A DNA stretch of 64,000 bases from Tabrizicola soli (GCF_015999335.1 NZ_JAEACP010000008.1:1-64000); one strand, 5' to 3'. Shown: positions 1-8,485, counted from the stretch's first letter. Numbers and translations are program-made. Notes: generated by a model not told the origin, from the sequence alone.

Positions 1-87
1 ACCGCCCGCATATCCCTTCATTCATCCAATTTTCAAAGAGCTACCCGCAGACAAAAAACTTGCGATACACCAGCTACCTGGCGTATC
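1..87 (-). promoter_or_regulatory. rRNA operon leader (boxA and stem-loop) upstream of a 16S gene
   Basis: Read on the minus strand, the sequence carries a boxA-like antitermination element (RC of 28-41, GCTCTTTGAAAATT) followed by GATATGCGGGCGGT at the very edge. That pattern directly precedes mature 16S rRNA in Rhodobacteraceae. Upstream of boxA, 64-73 pairs with 78-87 in a 10-bp stem (one G-U pair) with a 4-nt loop, in the position of a boxB-type hairpin. The 16S gene itself would start outside the window. The motifs are seen; the assignment to an rRNA operon is inference from knowledge of such leaders. Confidence 0.72.
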
Positions 88-178
88 CCTCGCGCCTTGC
101 CTCCAGATTTTCCGAACCTCAGCGCCGTATCCCGCCGCTTCCGCCCGTCGCCGCCGCGTCTCCGCTTCGGTGAGGCGG

Positions 179-207
179 TATTTACGAATACCAACCAAAA
201 CCCGCAA
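179..207 (-). promoter_or_regulatory. Candidate rRNA operon promoter
   Basis: On the minus strand a -35 hexamer TTGCGG (plus 202-207) and a -10 hexamer TAAATA (plus 179-184) are spaced by 17 nt. The bases after the -10 are GC-rich (CCGCC), as expected for a stringently controlled rRNA promoter, and A/T-rich tracts lie upstream (about 210-240). It points toward the boxA leader at 28-41. The rest of 208-323 shows no convincing gene. Confidence 0.5.
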
Positions 208-323
208 GAGGGAAAAAACGGAATCCTGCAAAAAACTTCTCACGACCGGAAAAGACCGCAAAATCTTGGGGTTGGCGCAAGAAAGGCCACAATGGAGCCC
301 TGACCGGCGCAACTTCCTTTCCC

Positions 324-932
324 TCAGGCCGCTGCGCTGCGGCGAGAGCGGCGGCGGGGAACAAGGCGCAGGCCCAAAAGCAGGGTCCCAAGCGCCCAAT
401 AGAGGAGAATCTCCCCGGTCCAGACCTTGGAAAGCAGTGCCAGATGCAGCAGCCCGGCCAGAATCGCGCCATAGGCCAGACGGTGCAGACGCCCCCAGGC
501 CTGCGGTCCCAGCCGCCGGATCGCGGCATTGCTGGAGGTCAGGGCCAGGGGAATCAGCGCCGCGAAACCCGCCATGCCCAGAATCACATAGGGCCGCTTC
601 ACCAGATCCGCCGCCATCTCGGTCCAGCGCAGGCCCATGTCCAGCCAGACCCAAGCCACCAGATGCAGGGAGATGTAGAAGAAGGCGAGCAGCCCCAGCG
701 CCCGGCGGAAGCGGATCAGGTTCAGCCCGGCCCGGCGCAATGGCGTGATCGCCAGCGAGGCCAGGAGGAACTGCAGCCCCAACTCACCCAGTCGATGCTC
801 GATCGCCTTCACCGGCTCGACCCCCAGGCCTCCGGCCACCGCACCCCAGAGCAGCAGCAAAAGCGGCAGCAGCCCCAAGCCATAGACCACCCAGGTCGGC
901 AGGCGCCGGGCCAGACCGTTCAGCCGCTCCAT
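324..932 (-). CDS. msrQ: MsrQ, heme-binding membrane subunit of the MsrPQ methionine sulfoxide reductase
   Basis: A 202-residue, very hydrophobic protein of the ferric-reductase-like transmembrane family with about six membrane segments. It passes quinone-pool electrons through heme across the inner membrane to periplasmic MsrP, which repairs oxidised methionines. Candidate heme-ligand histidines are His90, His150 and His163, each in or next to a membrane helix. The ATG at 932 overlaps the msrP stop by one base (TGATG), indicating translational coupling. The in-frame TTG one codon upstream is less likely. The C-terminus is a basic Arg-rich tail. Confidence 0.93.
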   Translation of the reverse strand: MERLNGLARRLPTWVVYGLGLLPLLLLLWGAVAGGLGVEPVKAIEHRLGELGLQFLLASLAITPLRRAGLNLIRFRRALGLLAFFYISLHLVAWVWLDMGLRWTEMAADLVKRPYVILGMAGFAALIPLALTSSNAAIRRLGPQAWGRLHRLAYGAILAGLLHLALLSKVWTGEILLYWALGTLLLGLRLVPRRRSRRSAAA

Positions 933-1837
933 CAATAGTCCACCGCCAGGTCCTGCCCGGAATACAGGCTCGCGACCTCGGCCTCATAGCCGTTGAACAT
1001 CAGCGTATCCTCGCGGCCCGCGAAAATTCCCGCGCCGACCCGGCGCTCGCTGGCCTGGCTCCAGCGCGGGTGATCCACCTTCGGGTTCACATTGGCATAG
1101 AAGCCGTATTCCTGCGGCTGAAGCATGTTCCAGGTCGTCGGCGGCATCCGGTCCACCAGCGAGATCCGCACGATCGACTTGATCGACTTGAATCCGTACT
1201 TCCACGGAACCACCAGCCGGATCGGCGCGCCGTTCTGCCTTGGCATCGCCTCGCCATAAAGCCCGGTCGCAAGAATCGTCAGCGGATGCATCGCCTCATC
1301 CAGACGCAGCCCCTCGCGGTAGGGCCATTCGATGAAGGGCGAGGACTGGCCCGGCATCTCCTCGGGGCGGAGCAGGGTCTCGAAGGCCACGAACTTCGCG
1401 CCGGGCTGCACGCCCACCCGCTCCAGAAGGCCCGAGAGCTGGAACCCGATCCAGGGCACGACCATCGACCAGGCCTCGACGCAGCGGAAGCGGTAGATGC
1501 GCTCCTCCAGCGGCTGGCCTTTCACCACGTCGGCTAGATCATAGCTGCCGGGCCGCTCCACCATGCCGTCGATCTGCACCGCCCAGGGATCGATGGTCAG
1601 GCCACCCGCGTAGCGCGCGGGGTCCTCCTTGCCGGTGCCGAATTCGTAGAAGTTGTTATAGCCGGTGATCTCCTCCAGCGTGTTCGGGGCCGCGTCGGTG
1701 GAATAGCGGCTCGCCGCCGCCTCGATCCGCCCCAGCGCAGGCGTCGCGGCCAGGGCGGCCGTGCCGGCGATCAACTGGCGGCGGTTCAGCCAGAGCGGTT
1801 TCGGGGTCACGTCGGACCAGGCAAGCTTGCGGGTCAT
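932..1837 (-). CDS. msrP: MsrP, periplasmic molybdopterin methionine sulfoxide reductase catalytic subunit
   Basis: A 301-residue member of the YedY/MsrP branch of the sulfite oxidase fold. It reduces methionine sulfoxide in periplasmic proteins using a molybdopterin cofactor. The N-terminus is a twin-arginine signal (Arg19-Arg20 followed by QLI and a hydrophobic stretch), so it is exported folded. The expected Mo-ligand cysteine is Cys119 in RFRCVEAW. The open frame extends further upstream, but the ATG at 1837 has a strong GGAGG six bases before it and gives the normal family length. It forms a two-gene operon with msrQ. Confidence 0.94.
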   Translation of the reverse strand: MTRKLAWSDVTPKPLWLNRRQLIAGTAALAATPALGRIEAAASRYSTDAAPNTLEEITGYNNFYEFGTGKEDPARYAGGLTIDPWAVQIDGMVERPGSYDLADVVKGQPLEERIYRFRCVEAWSMVVPWIGFQLSGLLERVGVQPGAKFVAFETLLRPEEMPGQSSPFIEWPYREGLRLDEAMHPLTILATGLYGEAMPRQNGAPIRLVVPWKYGFKSIKSIVRISLVDRMPPTTWNMLQPQEYGFYANVNPKVDHPRWSQASERRVGAGIFAGREDTLMFNGYEAEVASLYSGQDLAVDY

Positions 1838-2098
1838 GGCACCTCCTGAACGTGGGAACAATGATGCGCCGGTCGGCGGGAAAGGCAAAGCAATCCCGGT
1901 CACGTCCTCGGCAATCGACTGAAACATCCCCCTCCGGCTTCACTTCCATTTGAATTGCCGTCCCGGAAGGCCGCGGCTTAGCGCGACGACCCCGTCCGGC
2001 AAGGGCGGCTTACAAGGATTTTCGGGTGATCCGATGGTGCCTCTCGTCCCTATCTGCCGCGCCAATGACGGCAAACCGATCATGACAGGAGTGACCAG

Positions 2099-2581
2099 AT
2101 GATCCGCAGAACCGTTCTCGCCCTGACCGCCTCCGCCTTCGCGATGCCCGTCATCGCCGACGACCACGCCAAGGACATCGTCGACACCGCCGTCGCCGCC
2201 GGCAGCTTCACCACGCTGGCCACCGCGCTGGAGGCCGCCGGCCTGGTCGGGACGTTGAAGGGCGAAGGCCCGTTCACCGTCTTCGCACCCACCGATGCGG
2301 CCTTTGCCGCCCTGCCGGCCGGCACGGTCGAGGATCTGCTGAAGCCCGAGAACAAGGACAAGCTCGTTGCCGTCCTGACCTACCATGTCGTCCCCGGCAA
2401 GGTGATGTCGACCGACCTGACCGAAGGCATGACCGCCGCCACCGTGCAGGGCGCCAATGTCACCGTCACCCTTGAAGGCGGCCCGAAGGTCAACGGCGCG
2501 GTGATCTCCTCGCCGGATGTCGAGGCGTCGAACGGCGTCATCCACGTCATCGACTCGGTGATCCTGCCGCCCGAGGGCTGA
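2099..2581 (+). CDS. Secreted fasciclin (FAS1) domain protein
   Basis: A 160-residue protein with a short signal peptide ending near IADD, followed by one FAS1 domain over most of the chain. The H1 and H2 signatures are visible ([17 protein letters not shown] near residues 59-75 and the YHVVPGKV segment near residue 95), as is the closing [17 protein letters not shown]1 domains mediate adhesion or ligand binding outside the cell; the bacterial role is not defined. The ATG follows an AGGAG site. A long GC-rich hairpin starting 12 bases after the stop should end the transcript. Confidence 0.88.
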   Translation: MIRRTVLALTASAFAMPVIADDHAKDIVDTAVAAGSFTTLATALEAAGLVGTLKGEGPFTVFAPTDAAFAALPAGTVEDLLKPENKDKLVAVLTYHVVPGKVMSTDLTEGMTAATVQGANVTVTLEGGPKVNGAVISSPDVEASNGVIHVIDSVILPPEG

Positions 2582-2592
2582 TCGCTTGCCTC

Positions 2593-2623
2593 CGCCGCCG
2601 GGAACCCGTGTTTCCCGGCGGCG
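2593..2623 (+). terminator. Hairpin after the fasciclin gene
   Basis: A perfect 12-bp stem pairs 2593-2604 with 2612-2623 around a 7-nt loop, followed by TTGTGTCT rather than a pure T-run. It lies just after the fasciclin stop. The same bases contain a GSR promoter match (2601-2625), so this may be both terminator and promoter. Confidence 0.6.
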
Positions 2624-2625
2624 TT
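2601..2625 (+). promoter_or_regulatory. EcfG-type (general stress) promoter before the 161-aa secreted protein
   Basis: GGAAC at 2601-2605, 16-nt spacer, CGTT at 2622-2625: a perfect match to the alphaproteobacterial GSR consensus GGAAC-N16/17-CGTT. The -10 lies 45 nt before the ATG at 2670. It sits inside a hairpin, so chance overlap is possible. The clustering of identical motifs in the next 14 kb makes a real promoter more likely. Confidence 0.55.
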
Positions 2626-2669
2626 GTGTCTCCGAACTGCCGATCCGGCACCATTTCGGGAGACAGACC

Positions 2670-3155
2670 ATGTTTCGCATGAAAACCCTTGCCGCCACCG
2701 CCGTGGTGGCCGTCCTTTCGACCTCTGCCTTCGCTGCCGTCGACCAGATCGCGAAGATCGACGTGACCGCCGACCTGACCGCGATCGGAAACGAGAAGGC
2801 CGCAGCCTTCTGGGCCAATCTGGAAACCGACCTCGAGAACGCCATCGCCGCCCGCGTCACCGACCGGGTGGCCGACACCGGGGCCGAGATCCTGGTCGAC
2901 ATCCGCGAGGTCGAACTGGCCAGCGCCTTCGACCGCGAGCTGAACCTGGGCGATGCGGTCCTGGTGGGTCAGGTGAACATCAAGGACGACACCGACAACT
3001 CGAACTTCGACGCCTACGAACTCAGCGTCTCGTTGGAGAACGCCCAGATCGTCCTGCCCGAGGGCACGTTCCTTCTCCTGTCCACCGACACCACCGGCGC
3101 CTACAACCGGCTGGTCGAGACCTTTGCCGACGGCGTCGTGTCCCGGCTGAAGTGA
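2670..3155 (+). CDS. Exported protein of unknown function, 161 aa
   Basis: I do not recognise the family. The chain begins MFRMKTLAATAVVAVLSTSAFAA, a clear Sec signal peptide cleaved near residue 23. The mature part is acidic, about 138 residues, and looks alpha/beta, with repeated Asp/Glu-rich segments (KIDVTADLTAIG, EILVDIREVELA, VLVGQVNIKDDTDNS). There are no cysteines or membrane segments in the mature part. The start at 2670 was chosen over upstream in-frame codons because it gives a proper signal peptide and has GGGAGAC before it. A GSR promoter match 45 nt upstream suggests stress induction. Confidence 0.75.
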   Translation: MFRMKTLAATAVVAVLSTSAFAAVDQIAKIDVTADLTAIGNEKAAAFWANLETDLENAIAARVTDRVADTGAEILVDIREVELASAFDRELNLGDAVLVGQVNIKDDTDNSNFDAYELSVSLENAQIVLPEGTFLLLSTDTTGAYNRLVETFADGVVSRLK

Positions 3156-3176
3156 CACCTCATCCACGAACCGATC

Positions 3177-3206
3177 GCAGCTGCATCCCGTCTGGGTTGC
3201 AGCTGC
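3177..3206. repeat. Inverted repeat after the 161-aa secreted protein gene
   Basis: GCAGCTGCA at 3177-3185 pairs with TGCAGCTGC at 3198-3206 around a 12-nt loop. It starts 22 bases after a stop codon and could be a weak transcription terminator, but no T-run follows. The half-site GCAGCTGC is itself palindromic, so a protein-binding role is equally possible. Confidence 0.4.
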
Positions 3207-3234
3207 ATTCATTAGGAGGCAGGATACCGATCGG

Positions 3235-3259
3235 GGAACGGCTCCCTCCGGGCATTGTT
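3235..3259 (+). promoter_or_regulatory. EcfG-like promoter (one mismatch) before the CHASE-domain kinase
   Basis: GGAAC at 3235-3239, 16-nt spacer, TGTT at 3256-3259, against the consensus CGTT. The -10 is 64 nt before the kinase start at 3323. The same TGTT variant precedes the DUF1328 gene at 13258-13261. Support comes mainly from orientation, position and neighbourhood. Confidence 0.4.
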
Positions 3260-3322
3260 GAGACGAGTCGCAGACAGAATGTATCCCGTTACTGACCCCC
3301 CCGCCGCGACACCGGGCAGGAC

Positions 3323-4963
3323 ATGATGCGACGCAGGCCCGGCCCGCTGCCCGTGTTCGTGTTCCTTGCCGCGACGGCCGTCGGCGCCGGGCTGGTCTGG
3401 GCCGTCCATGTCGTCGAAAGCCAGCGGGACCGCACCGATTTCGAAGCCTCCGCCGACCTGGCCGTCGACCGTGTCGTGACGCGGATCGAAAAGCACGTCG
3501 TCCTGCTGCAGGCCACCCGTGGCCTCATCGCGGCGCAGGAGGGCGAGCTGAACCGCCTGGCCTTCGACCGTTTCATGGCGACCATCGACACGATCAACGA
3601 GCTGGGCGGCGTGCAGGGTCTCGGATTCGCCCGGTTGATCCCGACCGCCAACTCCCCCGCCGTCGAGGCAGAGATCGAGGCGCGTTACCGCGTCGACGTC
3701 CAGGTCCGCCCGCCCACGACCGAACCCTGGCGCACTCCGATCGTGATGCTGGGCCCCGTCACGGACCGCAATCTCGTCGCACTGGGCTATGACATGTATG
3801 TCGATCCGACCCGTCGCGCCGCGATGGGCCGGGCCATCGTCAGCGGCCTGCCGCAGATGAGCGGCCCGGTCGAGCTCGTGCAGGAAATCACCCAGGACAA
3901 GCAGACCGGCTTCCTGATCTATCTCGCCTTCGGCACCGGCCCGGATACTCCCACCTCCGGCTTCGTCTATGCCCCCTTCCGCGGCGGCGATCTCGTGCGC
4001 GCCGCTCTGGCGGCCGGTCCGCCGCTTCCGGTTGCCGTCACCGTCACCGACACCGAGGCGCCCGACCGGCCGATCTATACCAGCCCCGACAAGCCGCTCG
4101 GCCAGGGCCTCGTCCTGCAGCGCGCGGTCGAGCTTGCGGGCCGGCAATGGTCCTTCACGGTGCGGGAACTTTATCCGCCCGCCCCCTGGCGCCGCAACAT
4201 CGGCAGCCTCCTGGTCGGGGTGATCTCGTTCCTCTTTGCCGGGGCCGCCGCCGCCGCCGTCAGCGCCCGCCAGAACGAGGCCGAGCAGGTCCGCGCCCTG
4301 GCCGCCGCCGCCCGGCGCGAGGCGGAATACCGCGGGCTTCTCCTCAACGAGATGAAGCACCGGATCAAGAATCATATCGCAAGGATCCAGTCCATCGCCC
4401 GGCAAAGCGCGCGCGGAGCCACGGACGTGAAGGCTTTCACCGATGCTTTCGACGCCCGGCTTCAGGCCATGGCCGCCGTGCAGGAGATCCTCGCCGGCAC
4501 CGCCGTGCCCCAGGCCGACGTCCGCTCCATCCTGCGGACGGAGCTCCGTCAGGGCCTCGACACCGACCAGGTCGAGCATCTCATGGAAGGCCCGGTCGTG
4601 CGGCTGGACGAGCGGCAGGCCCATGCCTTCGCCATGGTCGCGCATGAGCTGGTGACGAATGCGATGAAATACGGCGGCCTCACGCCCGAGGGGAAGGGCC
4701 TGCGCATCGCCTGGTCCCTGGGCCCCGGCCCGGACGGGGCCGAAGAGGTGACGGTGGACTGGGGCGAACGCTTCGCCGCGACCCCCGAAGCCGGAGCCCC
4801 GCCCCCCGGCTTCGGCTCGCGCCTGATCGACGCCAGCCTGAAGGGAGAGCTTTCCGGCACACTGACCCGCGACTTCCATGCTGCGGGATTGCGGATCCTG
4901 TTGCGCTTTCCGCTCAAGCCTGCGGTCGGCGCGGCCGCGCCCGAGCAGATGGCCGCACAATGA
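3323..4963 (+). CDS. CHASE-domain sensor histidine kinase of the HWE/HisKA_2 type
   Basis: A 546-residue membrane kinase. Order: transmembrane helix near residues 8-28, periplasmic CHASE-type sensor region to about 285 (EARYRVDVQVRPP and GYDMYVDPTRRAAM are typical CHASE segments), second helix near 292-313, then a HisKA_2/HWE phospho-acceptor motif MKHRIKNHIARIQ with His346. The ATPase domain looks intact: N-box HELVTNAMKYGG with Asn446 and a GFGSRLID glycine box. HWE/HisKA_2 kinases are the usual activators of PhyR, and this one lies 2.7 kb from phyR with no response regulator of its own. The partnership is inference. ATG at 3323; a strong terminator follows. Confidence 0.87.
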   Translation: MMRRRPGPLPVFVFLAATAVGAGLVWAVHVVESQRDRTDFEASADLAVDRVVTRIEKHVVLLQATRGLIAAQEGELNRLAFDRFMATIDTINELGGVQGLGFARLIPTANSPAVEAEIEARYRVDVQVRPPTTEPWRTPIVMLGPVTDRNLVALGYDMYVDPTRRAAMGRAIVSGLPQMSGPVELVQEITQDKQTGFLIYLAFGTGPDTPTSGFVYAPFRGGDLVRAALAAGPPLPVAVTVTDTEAPDRPIYTSPDKPLGQGLVLQRAVELAGRQWSFTVRELYPPAPWRRNIGSLLVGVISFLFAGAAAAAVSARQNEAEQVRALAAAARREAEYRGLLLNEMKHRIKNHIARIQSIARQSARGATDVKAFTDAFDARLQAMAAVQEILAGTAVPQADVRSILRTELRQGLDTDQVEHLMEGPVVRLDERQAHAFAMVAHELVTNAMKYGGLTPEGKGLRIAWSLGPGPDGAEEVTVDWGERFAATPEAGAPPPGFGSRLIDASLKGELSGTLTRDFHAAGLRILLRFPLKPAVGAAAPEQMAAQ

Positions 4964-4964
4964 A

Positions 4965-4996
4965 GGACGGCCCGCGCCGCCCGGCGCGGGCCGTCC
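4965..4996. terminator. Bidirectional terminator between convergent genes
   Basis: A perfect 15-bp GC-rich stem pairs 4965-4979 with 4982-4996. It begins one base after the kinase stop and ends 18 bases before the PRC-barrel stop on the other strand. No strong T-run follows in either direction. Confidence 0.65.
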
Positions 4997-5014
4997 TAGG
5001 TCGCGGGGGCGCGC

Positions 5015-5956
5015 TCACTCCTTCTTGAATTCGGGCAGCGCCTCAAGTTCTTCCTTGGTCATGTCGACCCAGATCGCCAGGTCGCCGCCGCTGCCCTGGG
5101 CCACGGTCAGCCGATCCAGCGGGATGGCCACGGCCTTGGCGCCGATCCCCAGGAAGCCGCCCACGTCCAGCACCACGTCGGTCACCTGGCCTTCGCCCGT
5201 CAGCACCAGATCCGAGATCTCGGCAATCGAATTGTCGGAGGTGTCGCGCACATTCGCCCCGGTCAGCATCTCGGCGGTCAGCGTCTCGCGCTCGACGGCG
5301 ACATAGCCCTCGGGCAGGGTGACCGCCCCCGGCGGGGTGGTCGCGGTGTCACCCGCCGCAGTCGCATCGGCCGCAGCCGCCGCATCGGCGTCGGGAGCAG
5401 GCTCGGCGCCGGCGTTGGCGTCGGTATTGGTGTCGGCCGTCGCATCGGCGTTGGCGGCGTCCGCGTTCGCAGCGTCAGCGGCGGCAGCCTCATCGGTCGC
5501 GGCGGTGGTGTCGGCCGTGGTGTCAGTCGTGGCCGCAGCGCCCGGCACAACCCATTCCGGCGCGGTGTCCAGGGCGGCGCGGTCGGCCTGCATCACCAGG
5601 AACCAGTCGTCCGCATCCGTGGCGTCGTCCTGGACAAAGCGCAGGGCCGCCATGTCGACCGCGACCTGGCGCTCGCCGATTCCCAGGAAGCCGCCGATAT
5701 CGACCAGCACCGCATCGACGCTGCCGTCACGGCCCAGAATGATGTCGTTCACTTCGCCGATGTCGTTCCAGCCCTCCTGCACGCCGTTATAGGCGTCGGC
5801 GTCAACGGCGGCCTCGCTGGCATAGATCCGCGCGCCGATCATGTCCGAAGCCGCAACCGCGGGCCCTGCGGCCTCGGTCTGGAACTGAGAGGTCTGGGCC
5901 AGCGCAGGATAGGCAAGGCCGGCCGCCATGGCGGTTGTAAGAAGCAGAGTTTTCAC
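5015..5956 (-). CDS. Exported protein with two PRC-barrel domains and an Ala/Asp/Thr-rich linker
   Basis: A 313-residue protein. The start is taken as the GTG at 5956, which has AGGAGAG upstream and begins a standard signal peptide (KTLLLTTAMAAGLAYPALAQ); the longer frame to 6082 would spoil it. Two PRC-barrel-like repeats share the signature VDIGGFLGIGERQVAVDM / LDVGGFLGIGAKAVAIPL (about residues 35-120 and 225-313). They are joined by a low-complexity linker of roughly 75 residues rich in Ala, Asp and Thr. PRC-barrel proteins of this kind are commonly stress-induced in alphaproteobacteria. A perfect EcfG promoter lies 56 nt upstream. Confidence 0.85.
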   Translation of the reverse strand: MKTLLLTTAMAAGLAYPALAQTSQFQTEAAGPAVAASDMIGARIYASEAAVDADAYNGVQEGWNDIGEVNDIILGRDGSVDAVLVDIGGFLGIGERQVAVDMAALRFVQDDATDADDWFLVMQADRAALDTAPEWVVPGAAATTDTTADTTAATDEAAAADAANADAANADATADTNTDANAGAEPAPDADAAAAADATAAGDTATTPPGAVTLPEGYVAVERETLTAEMLTGANVRDTSDNSIAEISDLVLTGEGQVTDVVLDVGGFLGIGAKAVAIPLDRLTVAQGSGGDLAIWVDMTKEELEALPEFKKE

Positions 5957-6011
5957 GGGACTCTCCTGTGTCTGTGATGCGGCAGGTCTTTCGCCGCTTG
6001 TACCGGGGATC

Positions 6012-6036
6012 AACGTCCCCGCATCCGGCGGGTTCC
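6012..6036 (-). promoter_or_regulatory. EcfG-type promoter of the PRC-barrel gene
   Basis: On the minus strand, GGAAC (plus 6032-6036), 16-nt spacer and CGTT (plus 6012-6015) match the GSR consensus exactly. The -10 lies 56 nt upstream of the GTG at 5956. Confidence 0.78.
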
Positions 6037-6085
6037 GGCCGGTTTCCGCGGTCCGGGCGCCCTTGGGCGGGAAAGCGCGCAAGGC

Positions 6086-7666
6086 TCAAACCATCTCGTC
6101 GGGAACCAGAGGGAAAGCGCGGCCGAAATCCTCGGCCGATTTCGGGTCATAAGGCAGGATGAAGCCCCGCCGCCGCGCGGGCGGCAGTCTCGCGTTCCGC
6201 GCCGCCAGCGCCCGCCAGGCCATCAGCGCCCTATCCGGATCGAAGAAATCCTCGCCCGCCCCCGACGGCAGCCAGTGCTCCATCAATCGCCGCCGCAGCG
6301 CGACCACTTCCTCCGGCCGGTCGATCACCAGCCCCGCCTCGGTATCCCAGCGCAGCGAGCGCCCGTTCAGGTTGGCCGAGGAGACGATCGCCCGCCAGTC
6401 GTCGAAGATGCTGACCTTGGCATGGATATAGACCAGCGGCGCGCCCTTCAGCTGCGCCCGGCCGCCTACCCTGGTCCTGCGGCGCTGCGCCGCCCCGCCG
6501 ATGAACAGCCGCCGACCGAATCCCTTCCGCAGGATCCGCAAGGCCTGCGCCTGCAGGAACTCGCCCAGCCGCGCGTCCAGCCGGGTCGAGCCATCGAAAG
6601 CCACGTCATCCGGCGCGGCGGGCAGGATCAGGATCATCCTCAGCTCCGGGTTCCGCCGCGCCTCTCCGGCAAGGTGGCGGGCAAGGCGGCGGTCGCGGAA
6701 ATACTGCGTCTCGACATAGATCAGCCGCCGCGCCCGCCCGATGGCCTCGTGATGCGCCGCCTCGATCTCGGCCACCAGGGGCTCGGGCGCGATCTGCCGC
6801 CCCGCCCAGCGCAAGCGCCGGCGCGAGAGCGTGCGGACAAAGCGTACCCCCTCGCGCCAGGGCGGGGCGGGCAGCGGGTCGGCCGTCCCCGCCACCGTCG
6901 AGAGAAAACCTTCCAGATGTGCTTTCGCATCCCCGGCCACCGGCCCCTCGATCATCAGTTGCACGTCATGCCAGGTCTCGTGTCCCGGCAGTTCGTGCTC
7001 GGGCGTGTCGTAGAACCTTTCGTCCAGATCCAGCCCGCCGATGTAAAGCCGCCGCCCGTCGATGACCGCCAGCTTCTGGTGATGCGTCGCGGGATGCAGC
7101 ACCGGCACCGCCAGGACCCTGGGCCGGGGCCTGTGCTCCAGCGGCCCGGCCAGCAGGCGCCGCACCCCCGGCATCTCGCGCAGCGCAGCCAGGCGGCGGG
7201 GCGGGAGTTGCCGGCGCAGCCAGCGGCTCAGGCGCGCAAGCCGCGACAGGACCAGCGGCCAGAACAAGAGCCGCGGCCCGATCCCCGCCACCGCCGAATG
7301 CATCGCCGGGATCACCTGCAGCCACGCGCCCGGCCCGGCAAGTTCGGCCGCCGCCCAGAACATCCTGACCGTCCGCCAGGTCGCCCGGTGCAGCCGGGGC
7401 CGCGCGACGGGATCGAAATCCGACAGGATAACCGTCACCCGCACCCCCCGCCGCAGGGTGTGGATCACCAGCTCGAACCAGGTCCGTCCCACCGCCAGCC
7501 CTTCGGCCGAGCGCAGCCGGGTCTTCAGGTCGAAGACGCGGAACCCGGCCAGGATCTCGCTTTCGGCGCTCAGGAAAGCCCGCTCCAGCGCGGGATAGGC
7601 TTCGGCCGCGGTGACCAGCACCGCGACCCGGCCTGCAACGGGCGCGACGGAGTCCGGCTCCGCCAT
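6086..7666 (-). CDS. Phospholipase D-like (cardiolipin synthase family) protein
   Basis: A 526-residue protein with two HKD-type catalytic motifs: HHQKLAVIDGRRLYIGGLDL near residue 196 and HAKVSIFDDWRAIVSSANLNGRSLRWDTE near residue 414. The second carries the Asn-Gly-Arg-Ser and Asp-Glu residues usual in cardiolipin synthases. Proteins of this family transfer phosphatidyl groups or hydrolyse phospholipids. No obvious N-terminal membrane anchor is seen, unlike classical Cls, so the exact substrate is open. It starts ten bases after the phyR stop on the same strand and is probably co-transcribed with phyR, hence stress-induced. Confidence 0.83.
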   Translation of the reverse strand: MAEPDSVAPVAGRVAVLVTAAEAYPALERAFLSAESEILAGFRVFDLKTRLRSAEGLAVGRTWFELVIHTLRRGVRVTVILSDFDPVARPRLHRATWRTVRMFWAAAELAGPGAWLQVIPAMHSAVAGIGPRLLFWPLVLSRLARLSRWLRRQLPPRRLAALREMPGVRRLLAGPLEHRPRPRVLAVPVLHPATHHQKLAVIDGRRLYIGGLDLDERFYDTPEHELPGHETWHDVQLMIEGPVAGDAKAHLEGFLSTVAGTADPLPAPPWREGVRFVRTLSRRRLRWAGRQIAPEPLVAEIEAAHHEAIGRARRLIYVETQYFRDRRLARHLAGEARRNPELRMILILPAAPDDVAFDGSTRLDARLGEFLQAQALRILRKGFGRRLFIGGAAQRRRTRVGGRAQLKGAPLVYIHAKVSIFDDWRAIVSSANLNGRSLRWDTEAGLVIDRPEEVVALRRRLMEHWLPSGAGEDFFDPDRALMAWRALAARNARLPPARRRGFILPYDPKSAEDFGRAFPLVPDEMV

Positions 7667-7675
7667 CCCATCGGG

Positions 7676-8485
7676 TCAGGGGCGCAGACTGTCGGTCGAC
7701 GAGAAGAACATCGCCTGACTGACAGCCGAGCGGACCTGCTCCTCGGTATAGGGCTTGTTGATCAGGAAGGCCGGTTCGGGCCTTTCCCCTGTCAGAAGCC
7801 GTTCGGGGAAGGCGGTGATGAAGATCACCGGAATATCGCCGAACTGGGCCAGGATCTCGTTCACCGCCTCGACGCCCGAGGAATTGTCGGCCAGCTGGAT
7901 ATCCGCCAGGATCAACTCCGGCCGCTCGGCCGCCGCCATCTTCACCGCCTCCGCATGGGTGCGGGCATTGTCGGTGACCCGGTGCCCCATCCCCTCGACG
8001 ATCGCGGCGATGTCCATGGCGATGATCGCCTCGTCCTCGATCACCAGCACCGAGCCGCGGACCGAGTCTTCCATCTCGCGGATCGCGGTCTCGACCAGAT
8101 GCTTCGCCTCGGCCTCGTCGATCCCCATGATCGCCGCGACCTGGTCCAGATCGAAACCCTCGATCGTGTTCAGAAGCAGCGCCTCGCGCGAATTGTGGGT
8201 CAGCCGCGCCAGATGCGCCTGGGCGGCGCTTGCCAGCCCGCCCTCGGCCTCGGCCACCGGGGCGCCGGAACTGGACCAGACCGAATGGAATACGGCGAAC
8301 AGCGCGACCCTGGGGTCGTCATGCTGCGCCAGAAGGGCCGGCTCGGCGACGACAGCCTCCAGCACCGCCACGGCATAGCGGTCGCCGCTGGTCTGGTTTC
8401 CGGTCAATGCACGGGAATAGCGGCGCAGATAGGGTAGATGGCGGGCAACGGTTGCCGAAAGATCCACCGTGTCCTGTGCGAGCAT
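7676..8485 (-). CDS. phyR: PhyR, general stress response regulator (sigma-like domain plus receiver)
   Basis: A 269-residue protein with an N-terminal EcfG-like sigma domain (about residues 8-125: DLSATVARHLPYLRRYSRALTG and a sigma4-like HNSREALLLNTIEGFDLDQVAAIMGI) and a C-terminal receiver (about 143-262). The phospho-acceptor is Asp195 in LADIQL, with acidic pocket residues Glu150-Asp151-Glu152 and the conserved Lys in INKPY. When phosphorylated, PhyR binds the anti-sigma factor NepR and releases EcfG. The start at 8485 is chosen because GGGAGAG precedes it; the longer frame to 8599 overlaps the promoter. Divergent from nepR-ecfG. Confidence 0.95.
   Translation of the reverse strand: MLAQDTVDLSATVARHLPYLRRYSRALTGNQTSGDRYAVAVLEAVVAEPALLAQHDDPRVALFAVFHSVWSSSGAPVAEAEGGLASAAQAHLARLTHNSREALLLNTIEGFDLDQVAAIMGIDEAEAKHLVETAIREMEDSVRGSVLVIEDEAIIAMDIAAIVEGMGHRVTDNARTHAEAVKMAAAERPELILADIQLADNSSGVEAVNEILAQFGDIPVIFITAFPERLLTGERPEPAFLINKPYTEEQVRSAVSQAMFFSSTDSLRP

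Noticed and set aside
6275-8437. A 720-codon open frame on the plus strand opposite the phospholipase D-like gene and phyR
   Set aside because: The translation is Pro/Arg/Gln-rich with no family features and overlaps two well supported genes.
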